64,000 nucleotides of DNA from an uncultured Clostridium sp. GTDB lineage: Bacteria > Bacillota > Clostridia > TANB77 > CAG-508. Of this stretch, positions 34,898 through 43,406 are shown piece by piece. The notes under the pieces were generated by a model. The model had not been told where the DNA came from and searched no databases. It was given only the letters and a program-made list of their open reading frames with translations. Each line of letters starts with the position of its first letter. Within the stretch, counting starts at the first letter, position 1. The stretch spans positions 12,184 through 76,183 of the forward strand of contig URWN01000004.1 of assembly GCA_900551615.1 (NCBI GenBank), in the 5' to 3' direction. The position numbers were made by a program, and so were the translations under genes.

Positions 34898-36134
34898 TAC
34901 TGTCTTCATTTGTTTTAACATTATATCTCCAAAAACCGCATAACCTTCTTCTGGATTATTAACAAGTACATGTGTTACTGCACCAATAAATTTTCCATTT
35001 TGAATTATTGGTGAACCACTCATTCCGTTGTATTATGCCTCCTGTTTTTTCTAATAAATCCTTGTCTGTAACTTTTATTAACATACTCTTATTATCATAA
35101 TTATTATCTTTAAAGATTTTTTCTATTTCAATTTCATGTTCACTTATTTTTCCATTTTCTAAGCTACACAAAATTGTTGCTTTTCCAATTTTTATTTCAT
35201 TTCTTAATGCTAATTCCATTTCTTTTGATTTATCAATATCTAAACTTGATATATTATCAACTTTTCCATAAATTCCATATTGTGTATTTTTATAAATTGT
35301 TCCTATATTTTTTTGATTTTCAACAGTACCTTGTATGCGTCCAGGATTTCCACTTTCCCCTTTTACTACATTTAATATTTTTGTTGTTACAAATTCTCCA
35401 GATGCAATGTCAATAAGTTGTTCTGTATCTATATCTGTTATGCCATGTCCTAATGCTCCAAAACTCTTAGAAGACGGTTCATAAAATGTTACTGTTCCCA
35501 CTCCTGCTGCACTGTCTCTAACCCATAGACCTAGTTTATAATCTTTTTGTGCTGTTTCTACCGGTTTTATTGAGCATTGTAATGTTTTTTGTTGATGAAC
35601 ATATTGAATTTCTATTTCATTTCCTTTTGATTGATTTACATTTTTGATTAAATCTTCTGTGTTTCCTATGTTTTTATTATTTATAGCTATTATTCTATCT
35701 CCTTCTTGTATTCCTGTATTTTCATATGGCTTATATTTTTTATTGTCTATGCCTTCTATTTCTGACATTCCTACTACAAGAACTCCACTGGTATACAACT
35801 TTATTCCTGCAATATTACCTACTGGTATTACTTTAGTTTTTGGTAATACATCTACATTTATATCTTTTAAAAATATATTTTCAAATAAGCTTAATTTTAC
35901 AACCTTTTTCCCTGCAGTATTTATGGTATTTGTTTGGGTTCTTGATAATGTTTCTATAATTTGGTTTTTTTCTGTTAGATTTGCCTTTAATCCTAATACT
36001 GTTTTTAAATTAATTGACTCTCCTTCAAATATAATTATATTATCTGGTATTGATTGAATTGAAAGTGTGTAAAAATACGTTATTAATAATGTACTTATTA
36101 TAATTATTCCCCATAAAATTTTATGTTTGTTCAA
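34889..36134 (-). pseudogene. spoIVB: SpoIVB serine peptidase with +1 frameshift at ~35027
   Basis: SpoIVB is secreted into the intermembrane space of the forespore and triggers pro-SigK processing. The frame shows an N-terminal membrane/signal helix (~7-25), a PDZ domain (~105-200; IQEGDRIIAINNKNIGN) and GALGHGITDID with the catalytic His (~231). At 35027 one extra base (C on the minus strand, in CAA-C-GGA) shifts the frame and it stops at 34959. Read without it, the other frame gives [20 protein letters not shown] and [19 protein letters not shown] to a stop at 34889, restoring the catalytic Ser (GMSGSP). The start is TTG at 36134 behind AAGGAG. A true mutation would block sporulation; a sequence error is also possible. 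Confidence 0.9.
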
Positions 36135-36191
36135 TGTTTTTCTCCTTATAATATTTTTATATTATTATTAACTTTTTAACTTTTTTTATAC

Positions 36192-36247
36192 AAAACTAAA
36201 ATGAGATTTAAGTTGTTATCTTAACTTAAATCCCATTTTAGTTTTTT
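36192..36247. terminator. Bidirectional terminator between the Tad-like operon and spoIVB
   Basis: Long stem: AAAACTAAAATGAGATTTAA with TTAAATCCCATTTTAGTTTT (about one mismatch), 14-base central part, T runs on both strands. It ends the pilus operon. Confidence 0.88.
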
Positions 36248-36267
36248 CTATACCATAAGAAAATTTT

Positions 36268-37860
36268 TTATGACGGATTAATTATTAATTTTTGTCTATA
36301 CAATCCATATCTTTCTCTACCTAATGCAGTATAATATGCTTTTTGTAAATTTGTATTTAATCCAGAAACATAGTCATTTATTGATTGATTTGCATCTTTA
36401 GCAATTTTATTTTGTGTAACAATAGAGTCATATGAAAGAACTCCATATACTGGGAAATAATAAACTGTTTTACTTGCACTATCTTCTGAAGATCTTCTCT
36501 CTAAATTAACATTATAAATTCCTGTAACATTGTTTAAATTTAAGTTTTCTTCAGTAATTCTATGAAATGTGTTTGTATTATTATCCTCTATATAGATAGA
36601 ATCATCCATTACTATATCTTGATTTATCGTATTTGTTATAATAGAATATCCATTATAAACTTTTCCTCCAATATTTATTCCTTGCATAAAGCTTATTATT
36701 GATATATTGTCCATTATTTTATCCCAATCTGTATCTTTTAGTTTTGGTAATTGGAAGTCTGTACTAGCATTTGAATAATTATTAAAATTAGATATTGCAA
36801 TTGATAAATTTCTTTCTATTGAATTTTTTATTACGTCTATTCTATGTGTATTAAAATTTGATGTGCTTGATTCTATATTATCAAAGTCAAATATTTTTCC
36901 ATTTATAGTATAGTATGGACTTTCTCCATTTGCATATTTTTTTCCTGTTTCTATATCCACAATATCATTTGTTGTTATATCACTTAAATATTCATTTATA
37001 AAGTTTTCTATGTCTTTTGCTTCTTTATAATACTCTTTTGCATTATTGTTATTTTGTATTTCAGCTACTGTAATTCCAGATTCCTGAACTACAGATTTTC
37101 CGCTCATAATAGAAAAGACTTTAGTACCATCTGTATAATATTTTGTTCCATTTCTTTTTATGTATTGTAAATTTTCTTTATATTCTCCATCCACATATAC
37201 ATTTTCTCTTAATGTTTCTGTATCTATTTGTACTCCTCTATATTTTACTGTGTCTCCATTTACATCTACATTACTTAATAAGTATCCATATTTACTTACA
37301 GTTTTCTTTTGTCCGTTTACATCTACATATCCTTGTATTTGGATATAATTATCAAGTGAATATGTTATTGTTACATCTAAATTTGATTTTTTATATCTAC
37401 AACTATAATATACATATGGTTTTAATCCATATAATTTTTCACCATTTTGATATGACTTATCATCTTTGTGTTTTTCTTCTATTTCTGCATCCCAAGTATT
37501 TTTATATGGTGAATATATATAATATCCGTCATACATTGTGTAGACTAAAGCGGGTATGTAAGTTTGTAATGTATCTTTTGTGTATCCTAGTGTTGCAAAA
37601 TTGGTTGACATTGAATTAAAGAATGTATTTATAGATGCTTTTATATCTCTCATTTTTGAGTTTGTATAATCTGAAGTATCACTATTTAAACTATTTAATT
37701 GATATGCTTTTAATGCATCATATGTTGCGTCATTTAGTTTTGAGTCATATGACGCCTGTGTTTGAAGTGTTTCTACTCTGTTTTGTGTATATGATGCTAA
37801 TACTAATGATATTGGCAAAATCAATATAATAAACATTACCGCTAAACTTTGTATCTTCAT
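36268..37860 (-). CDS. TadG/TadE-like secreted pilus-associated protein, 530 aa
   Basis: Large last gene of the Tad-like operon. The N-terminus MKIQSLAVMFIILILPISLV is a membrane helix of the TadE/TadG type, followed by ASYTQNRVETLQTQASYDSK and DATYDALKAYQLN, a helical stalk. The rest (~100-530) is an extracellular domain rich in Tyr, Asn and beta-prone segments. No enzymatic motif seen. Best guess: a minor or tip pilin. Ribosome site AAGGA. A hairpin at 37892-37915 separates it from the preceding gene, so it may be expressed at a lower level. Confidence 0.7.
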   Translation of the reverse strand: MKIQSLAVMFIILILPISLVLASYTQNRVETLQTQASYDSKLNDATYDALKAYQLNSLNSDTSDYTNSKMRDIKASINTFFNSMSTNFATLGYTKDTLQTYIPALVYTMYDGYYIYSPYKNTWDAEIEEKHKDDKSYQNGEKLYGLKPYVYYSCRYKKSNLDVTITYSLDNYIQIQGYVDVNGQKKTVSKYGYLLSNVDVNGDTVKYRGVQIDTETLRENVYVDGEYKENLQYIKRNGTKYYTDGTKVFSIMSGKSVVQESGITVAEIQNNNNAKEYYKEAKDIENFINEYLSDITTNDIVDIETGKKYANGESPYYTINGKIFDFDNIESSTSNFNTHRIDVIKNSIERNLSIAISNFNNYSNASTDFQLPKLKDTDWDKIMDNISIISFMQGINIGGKVYNGYSIITNTINQDIVMDDSIYIEDNNTNTFHRITEENLNLNNVTGIYNVNLERRSSEDSASKTVYYFPVYGVLSYDSIVTQNKIAKDANQSINDYVSGLNTNLQKAYYTALGRERYGLYRQKLIINPS

Positions 37861-37891
37861 ATTTTATTTTCCTTTGCTATCCTTCTAAAAT

Positions 37892-37915
37892 AGCTTGTAA
37901 TAAAAATTACAAGCT
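37892..37915 (-). terminator. Weak internal terminator/hairpin in the Tad-like operon
   Basis: AGCTTGTAAT, loop AAAA, ATTACAAGCT; minus-strand tail ATTTTAG. Probably a partial terminator or mRNA stabiliser. Confidence 0.5.
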
Positions 37916-37923
37916 TTTATAAT

Positions 37924-38445
37924 TTATTTTCCTGTTGCTGTTACTATTCCAGCATGTGATGCTGCTATTGTATATGTATCTTTTCCTACAACAGAGTAAA
38001 AGAAGTTCTTTAATTGTTGTGATAAAGTTTGATTTGTATTTTTTACATCAACTGAAACTATATCTCCTTCTTTTAATTTATAATCTTGGTTAGCATTTAA
38101 TTTTTCTTCTATTTGTGAAGTATATACTGAATAATATACATTCTCTCCTATTTTATCTTTAGCTGTTTGTGTAGTTTTCTTTCCTGGATTTTCATCTTTT
38201 ACTTTTACTTCCATTTCAACATCGTAAGTATTTCCTGTTGATCCTATATTCTCTATAAATTTACTATATTTATCTGGTGTTATCTTTCCTGTTGTTCTAA
38301 TTTCATCTACAAATTCTGTTGTTGCAGTTTCTACTGTTAATTTAGAAACATCATCTGTTCTATCTGACATTGTCATTAAAGGGAATACAAACATTAAAAC
38401 TGCTGCTAATCCGATTGCTACTATTGTTACAAGTGTATCACTCAT
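37924..38445 (-). CDS. TadE/TadF-like pilin protein, 173 aa
   Basis: N-terminal helix VTIVAIGLAAVLMFVFPLMT (~5-25), then a short leader region ETATTEFVDEIRTTGKITPDKYSKF, typical of TadE/TadF-like proteins in Gram-positive Tad clusters, and an extracellular domain ending SHAGIVTATGK. AGGAGG precedes the ATG. Part of the 48.1-36.3 kb operon. Confidence 0.68.
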   Translation of the reverse strand: MSDTLVTIVAIGLAAVLMFVFPLMTMSDRTDDVSKLTVETATTEFVDEIRTTGKITPDKYSKFIENIGSTGNTYDVEMEVKVKDENPGKKTTQTAKDKIGENVYYSVYTSQIEEKLNANQDYKLKEGDIVSVDVKNTNQTLSQQLKNFFYSVVGKDTYTIAASHAGIVTATGK

Positions 38446-38504
38446 TTATTTTTCCTCCTAAAAACTTATTATATGCATTATTATAACATTTCTATTATTT
38501 TTTT

Positions 38505-39113
38505 TCAACTGTTGTATTTATATGTTATAACTCTTTTTTCCGTTTTATTTACATCTGGTTGATTTGGATCATCATTTTGATAATAAACACCTAAATATTC
38601 TGTAATTGATGTTGCTTTTTCTAATTGCTCATATAAAGATTTACACCCTGTTAAATCAACATGAAATTTTTTTTGAAAATCTGATTGATTTGTTATAAAA
38701 TCATGATACAAAACTCCACGTATAAATTCAGCTTTTTGATCATTGTTGGCTAACACTACATTTGGATTATCTGTATTTTGATTTGTCTCTAAATCTAATG
38801 TTCTTTTTTCTACTAAGTCTCCATTTTTATTTTTAATTTTGTATATTGGACTTTGTAAATTTTCAAATACAATTTTGTAGTTTTCAAGATATGATCTAAA
38901 TATAGATGGTATAATGGTCTCTAAGCTAACGTTTCTTTCATATTTTCCTGATTCTGTTTCATAATACACATATTTTGTTTCTTTGTCTTTTTGACTTAAT
39001 ATTGTATCTGCCGTTTGCCTTACTTGTCCAAAATAGAAAATAGCAATAGAAATTGCTAATACAAATAACAATACGGCTCCTGCCATTTTTAATGCATCTG
39101 CTGCGTTTTCCAT
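38505..39113 (-). CDS. MENA-type pilin-like protein, 202 aa
   Basis: Opens MENAADALKMAGAVLLFVLA, the same N-terminal block as the genes at 39151, 40133 and 40584, with a single helix (~10-30) preceded by a short amphipathic leader. The C-terminal domain differs from the others (YETESGKYERNVSLETI..., one Cys). Predicted exported, membrane-anchored or assembled pilin-like subunit; this is inference from context. Ribosome site GAAGGGAG. Confidence 0.68.
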   Translation of the reverse strand: MENAADALKMAGAVLLFVLAISIAIFYFGQVRQTADTILSQKDKETKYVYYETESGKYERNVSLETIIPSIFRSYLENYKIVFENLQSPIYKIKNKNGDLVEKRTLDLETNQNTDNPNVVLANNDQKAEFIRGVLYHDFITNQSDFQKKFHVDLTGCKSLYEQLEKATSITEYLGVYYQNDDPNQPDVNKTEKRVITYKYNS

Positions 39114-39150
39114 CGCTATCTCCCTTCTAACAGTATATAACTACTATTAA

Positions 39151-39555
39151 TTATTTATGATCTGATATAGTTATTGTTTTTACTCTACCACTTGATTGAT
39201 ATTCTGAAACTTCTATATCATAGTATTTTGTATTTTTTAAAGTTCCATATGCAGGTTTTGCGTCTCCTGCTTTTAATGTAACAATTCCAGTAAGTTCTAT
39301 TTGTGTTTCGTCTGATGCATCTTCACTACTGTTGTTTGCAATAACCTCTTGAACTAATGCTCTTACTTCACTTCCTGTTTTTGTTCCTTCATATTTTGTA
39401 AATTGTTGGTTAAATGAAGATATTTCAGCTTTTGTCATACCACTACCACTAATAACCCCATTTGCTTGTTGGAATATATAAATTCCTAAAGATATCAATA
39501 ATATTGATAATAATATTGCACCTGCAATAATTAATGCTTTTGAAGCGTTTTCCAT
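39151..39555 (-). CDS. MENA-type mini-pilin, 134 aa
   Basis: MENASKALIIAGAILLSILL leader and helix, then ISSFNQQFTKYEGTKTGSEV and RALVQEVIANN, ending SGRVKTITISDHK. The pattern F-N-x-x-F-x-x-Y ... G ... V...N and the GR(I/V)K end recur in the other family members. No known domain recognised. AGGAGG upstream. Confidence 0.7.
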   Translation of the reverse strand: MENASKALIIAGAILLSILLISLGIYIFQQANGVISGSGMTKAEISSFNQQFTKYEGTKTGSEVRALVQEVIANNSSEDASDETQIELTGIVTLKAGDAKPAYGTLKNTKYYDIEVSEYQSSGRVKTITISDHK

Positions 39556-39635
39556 TTTTTTTCCTCCTTTGTTTTATATAAACATTATTTTCTATATTAG
39601 TACTAATTTATACAATTAGTAAGATTAATAACTTT

Positions 39636-40067
39636 TTATTGTGTTATTTGTTCAAATAACATATATTTTACTCTATTAGTAGATTTATGATATTTTATAT
39701 CTACACATTTAAATTTTATACCACTATAATAATTTATAAATTTTTCAATTCCACCATCATATAGTTTTTCCATTGGATATATGGTATCATTATCTAGCAT
39801 TTTTATTTCTATATTTATTGAGTTTGTATTATTATTTTGATAAATTCCTTTATTGTCTTTTTCTACTTCATTTGTTATATTATTATCAATTGCTCTATTG
39901 ATAATTGTTGCTAAGTCTGTTCCATATACCTCTACATTTAGGTAATTTTCAAATTCCATATTTGCTTTTTTTGCTGTATTATATTGAGTTTTATAATTTA
40001 AATATAAATAAGAAATACCACATAATATAATTATTATAATTGTAAAAAATATAGCTAATTTTTTCAT
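39636..40067 (-). CDS. Diverged mini-pilin paralogue without the MENA leader, 143 aa
   Basis: N-terminus MKKLAIFFTIIIIILCGISY is an ordinary signal anchor, not MENA. The body keeps the family pattern: MEFENYLNVEVYGTDLATII and NRAIDNN, ending TNRVKYMLFEQITQ. It looks like a paralogue whose N-terminus was replaced. Ribosome site AAAGGA. Confidence 0.65.
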   Translation of the reverse strand: MKKLAIFFTIIIIILCGISYLYLNYKTQYNTAKKANMEFENYLNVEVYGTDLATIINRAIDNNITNEVEKDNKGIYQNNNTNSINIEIKMLDNDTIYPMEKLYDGGIEKFINYYSGIKFKCVDIKYHKSTNRVKYMLFEQITQ

Positions 40068-40132
40068 GTTTTAAATCCTTTTTTATTATAGCATTACCAT
40101 CTTTTTTTTTCAATATTATTTAGTAAAAAATA

Positions 40133-40573
40133 TTATTTTTTGTTAAACTTTATTTCTTTTATTCTCCCATCAGAATTATAGTTCATTACTTTGCAGCTAT
40201 ATGTTGGAAGTTCTGTTGTCATTGTATTTCTATCTGCCTGTATAAGTTGATTATATTGTTCTTGAGTATTTTCCTGAATCTGTTTATTTTCAAGGTAAAC
40301 TATTATTTGATTATTTTCATTTTCCTCATAATATTTATTGTTTTCTTTTGCATATCCAGCAACTGTAATTACATCATAAATTGTAAGCCCCTCTTTGTCT
40401 TCATATGCTGTAAACTTTGAGTTAAATTGAGATAATTGATTTTGTTTGTTTTGAGCATTAATTTGTGCAGATGTCGAACCAAAATCTGCAAATAAGTATA
40501 CCATTAGGGATAATACTAATACTCCTACTAGTATTCCCCCTGCCATAATTAATGCTTTTGATGCATTTTCCAT
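40133..40573 (-). CDS. MENA-type mini-pilin, 146 aa
   Basis: MENASKALIMAGGILVGVLV leader and helix, then LSQFNSKFTAYEDKEGLTIY and DVITVAGYAKENN, ending NSDGRIKEIKFNKK. It shares the FN..F..YE core and GRIK end with its neighbours. AGAGGTG upstream; 10 bases after the 40584 gene. Confidence 0.7.
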   Translation of the reverse strand: MENASKALIMAGGILVGVLVLSLMVYLFADFGSTSAQINAQNKQNQLSQFNSKFTAYEDKEGLTIYDVITVAGYAKENNKYYEENENNQIIVYLENKQIQENTQEQYNQLIQADRNTMTTELPTYSCKVMNYNSDGRIKEIKFNKK

Positions 40574-40583
40574 AGTTCACCTC

Positions 40584-41288
40584 TTATTTTTCAAATATAA
40601 ATGATAGCCCTGTAATTTGCCCATCTTCATATTCTGGGTCTCCATTACTTTTAAATGTTGATGTTTTAAATTCTGAATATTCCCTGTATTGTTCTATTTC
40701 ATTTTTTGTAATATTAATATTTTTACCTGTTAAGTCTTGTATTGTTTTTTTAGTATGAGTAGAATCATCTTCTTTTTCTTTTTGAGTATATGCTATATTA
40801 TCATAATTTGCAGATAATATACTCATAGTTTTTAATGTATATTGTTCTTCCAAATTTCTATATTTGCTGATAGCAGTATAAAAACTACTACTTTTATCTT
40901 TTATAACATATGGTTTTGTATTAAATACTTTTAACTTTTTTGTACCTGTTGCTGTATTTGAAATTCCATATTTGTTTGCAAAATCTTCTCCTAATGTAAC
41001 AGTTACTGTAATTTTTTTATCATAATTTATAGAATTTGTTTTTGCATCTCCTTTGTTGTAGTCAATAACTTGATTTACCAAAGAAATTATATCTGTTCCA
41101 TTAATTTCTCCTTCTGCATATTTTTCAAATTTTTTATTAAATTCTGCAATTTGTGAATTTTTTTCTGCATCTGAATTACCTTTTTGATAACTTCCTAATT
41201 GGTTAAACATTAATATCAATGCCCCAATTACTAATAGTGCAGTTAAAATTCCACCTGCCATTAGCAAGGCTTTTGATGCGTTTTCCAT
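40584..41288 (-). CDS. MENA-type mini-pilin, long form, 234 aa
   Basis: MENASKALLMAGGILTALLV leader and helix, then IAEFNKKFEKYAEGEINGTD and IISLVNQVIDYNKGD, ending DGQITGLSFIFEK. An extra ~90-residue insert follows the shared core. It lies 15 bases after the TadB/C-like gene and is the first of the pilin-like run, so it may be the major subunit; that is inference. AAAGGAG upstream. Confidence 0.7.
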   Translation of the reverse strand: MENASKALLMAGGILTALLVIGALILMFNQLGSYQKGNSDAEKNSQIAEFNKKFEKYAEGEINGTDIISLVNQVIDYNKGDAKTNSINYDKKITVTVTLGEDFANKYGISNTATGTKKLKVFNTKPYVIKDKSSSFYTAISKYRNLEEQYTLKTMSILSANYDNIAYTQKEKEDDSTHTKKTIQDLTGKNINITKNEIEQYREYSEFKTSTFKSNGDPEYEDGQITGLSFIFEK

Positions 41289-41303
41289 AAAGTTTTCTCC
41301 TTT

Positions 41304-43382
41304 CTAGAAGCTCGTTGATGACATACTGCTGAATGTTGAAGACATACTTGTAAGTCCTATAAATACTAATGGAACAATTAAGTATCCTACAAACATACAT
41401 ACCATTGGTGCAAAACCTATTACTTTTCCTATCATACCTTTTCTTTTTATTAATCTTTCGTTTGACTCTTTTCTTTTGTCTCTATAATATTCTCTTTCTG
41501 AATCTAATTCGTCAAAAGCATCTTTTATAGGTATCTTTTCAACTGCTGCTTGCATACTTTCAACAATTCTTATTAATGGCATATAAGATATTTCATTTTT
41601 TAGTTCTTCTAATGCTTCCCAAGCTCCTGCTTCATAGTTATTAACACATCTTGTAATTTGACTTTTGAATATATTAGAATATCTTTCAAGCCACTCAAGA
41701 ATTATTTCTACGTTAACCCTTTCTATTCTCATTAGCATAAGTATAATTGTTTGGAACTGCATTACTTCGTCTTCCATTTCTAGTTGTCTCATTTTTACTT
41801 GGAATTTTAATATCCACATTGGTGCCATATAACCTATTATTGAAAATACAAATGCTAGTAAAATTTCAAACCATTTTAAGTATTCACTATTTACTACTTT
41901 TAATTTATTTTCTATTCTTTTTGCTGCTGTCTCAATTTCTTCTGTTTCTGCATTTTTATAATATTTTGATTTTTTTAACGCTTTTTCTATATCTTTTGTT
42001 TGTGTATCTAATTTTCCTCTAAACATGTCTAAAAATTCATTATCTTGTTTTGTTAATTCCATTGCTTTCTTTTCGTCTTTAGCAGACATTCCACCAATCA
42101 TATTGTAGTCTGATGTTGGCTGTGTATATTCATAGTCTATTGCTATTTGATGCAAATACATAAACACAAATATTGATGCTATAAATGTTATGATTGTTAT
42201 ACATATTCTGTTTATATATACCCATTGCATTTTTAATGGTGATGCTGCATCTTTTAATAAGTCTTGTTCTTTTTTATATTGTTTTGTTCCATCTTTTGGC
42301 ATAAACATATCAACTATTTTCTTTATAAATGGCTTTTTATATGCTTTTTCTTGCCAAGGGTTTTGAGTATCTTTTGTGTTCATGTTTACTGAACCATTAT
42401 CTTTTAATTTTCTAACTAATATGTATGATACAAATGTTATTATTAATATTAATATTTGTACAATCATTCCTGATTTTCCATAATACCAGTTTTTAACAAA
42501 TGAGAAGTTAGAAACTGCCCAACTTTTTAATGGTTCTAGTAATAGTACTGGTACAATTGAAATAAGCGATAAACTTCTAAATACATAATTCAATTTATCT
42601 CTTTTTAATATTTCAATTTGCATTTCTTGTGTTATATTATCAACATTTTTTAAATATAATGATGCTCCATCTACTTTTCTATCTCCAAATTCTTTTGTTA
42701 AATATGACAATCCTGCGAATTCTTTTAAGAAGTTATTTGGTGCTACATCATAATATTTTTCTAGTTCTGTCTCTGGGTCATCTGAGATTAATATTTCATA
42801 TATTTTTTCACCTTGTCTTGATACTTCCTTTTCGTCGTCTTGTGAAACTTGATATATTGCTTCTTCTACCATGTTGAATTCATGGTAAGCATGTCTTATT
42901 TCTGAGAAGAAATCTACTTGTTGTACTAATAATGCATCATCTTTTTTATCAACAGAACCTTCTATTAGTATGTCTATCATAAATAATTCAAACATTAATA
43001 GGATAAACATTAATAAGTAATTACTTTTTGTTATAAATATTGTAACTATAACAAGTGGTACTAATATTACAAGTGCTCTTGTAATTATTTTTGCAGAATC
43101 TCTTCTTGTTATATATTCATCATCTATATTTAGTATTTCTAGTCTTCTTCTTAATTTTAATAGATATCTTTTTAAAAAAGGTATTCTAGAATATGTTAAA
43201 TATAATTTTTGATATATGACTTCTGCTGAAAACAGATTTGATTTTGTTCCTTTTTGAAGTCTTTGAATTTTTTTGTATTCTGATTTCTGCATCTTTTTTG
43301 ATATTATATAATATGCAATTCCCATTACAACCATAAGTGCAATTGAAATTCCCATTATCATATATATTACTTGATTTGACAC
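41304..43382 (-). CDS. Fused TadB/TadC-like type II/IV secretion F-domain membrane protein
   Basis: 692 aa. About seven membrane helices, with two cytoplasmic T2SS-F-like units: the first around residues 140-260 (VDFFSEIRHAYHEFNMVEEAIYQ) and the second around 525-650 (VMQFQTIILMLMRIERVNVEIIL, AAVEKIPIKDAFDEL). In classical Tad systems TadB and TadC are separate, so this looks like a fusion. It forms the inner-membrane platform for the ATPase encoded just upstream. The start is GTG at 43382 behind AGGAGG. Confidence 0.8.
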   Translation of the reverse strand: MSNQVIYMIMGISIALMVVMGIAYYIISKKMQKSEYKKIQRLQKGTKSNLFSAEVIYQKLYLTYSRIPFLKRYLLKLRRRLEILNIDDEYITRRDSAKIITRALVILVPLVIVTIFITKSNYLLMFILLMFELFMIDILIEGSVDKKDDALLVQQVDFFSEIRHAYHEFNMVEEAIYQVSQDDEKEVSRQGEKIYEILISDDPETELEKYYDVAPNNFLKEFAGLSYLTKEFGDRKVDGASLYLKNVDNITQEMQIEILKRDKLNYVFRSLSLISIVPVLLLEPLKSWAVSNFSFVKNWYYGKSGMIVQILILIITFVSYILVRKLKDNGSVNMNTKDTQNPWQEKAYKKPFIKKIVDMFMPKDGTKQYKKEQDLLKDAASPLKMQWVYINRICITIITFIASIFVFMYLHQIAIDYEYTQPTSDYNMIGGMSAKDEKKAMELTKQDNEFLDMFRGKLDTQTKDIEKALKKSKYYKNAETEEIETAAKRIENKLKVVNSEYLKWFEILLAFVFSIIGYMAPMWILKFQVKMRQLEMEDEVMQFQTIILMLMRIERVNVEIILEWLERYSNIFKSQITRCVNNYEAGAWEALEELKNEISYMPLIRIVESMQAAVEKIPIKDAFDELDSEREYYRDKRKESNERLIKRKGMIGKVIGFAPMVCMFVGYLIVPLVFIGLTSMSSTFSSMSSTSF

Positions 43383-43406
43383 TTGTATTTCACCTCCTAT
43401 TTGCTA

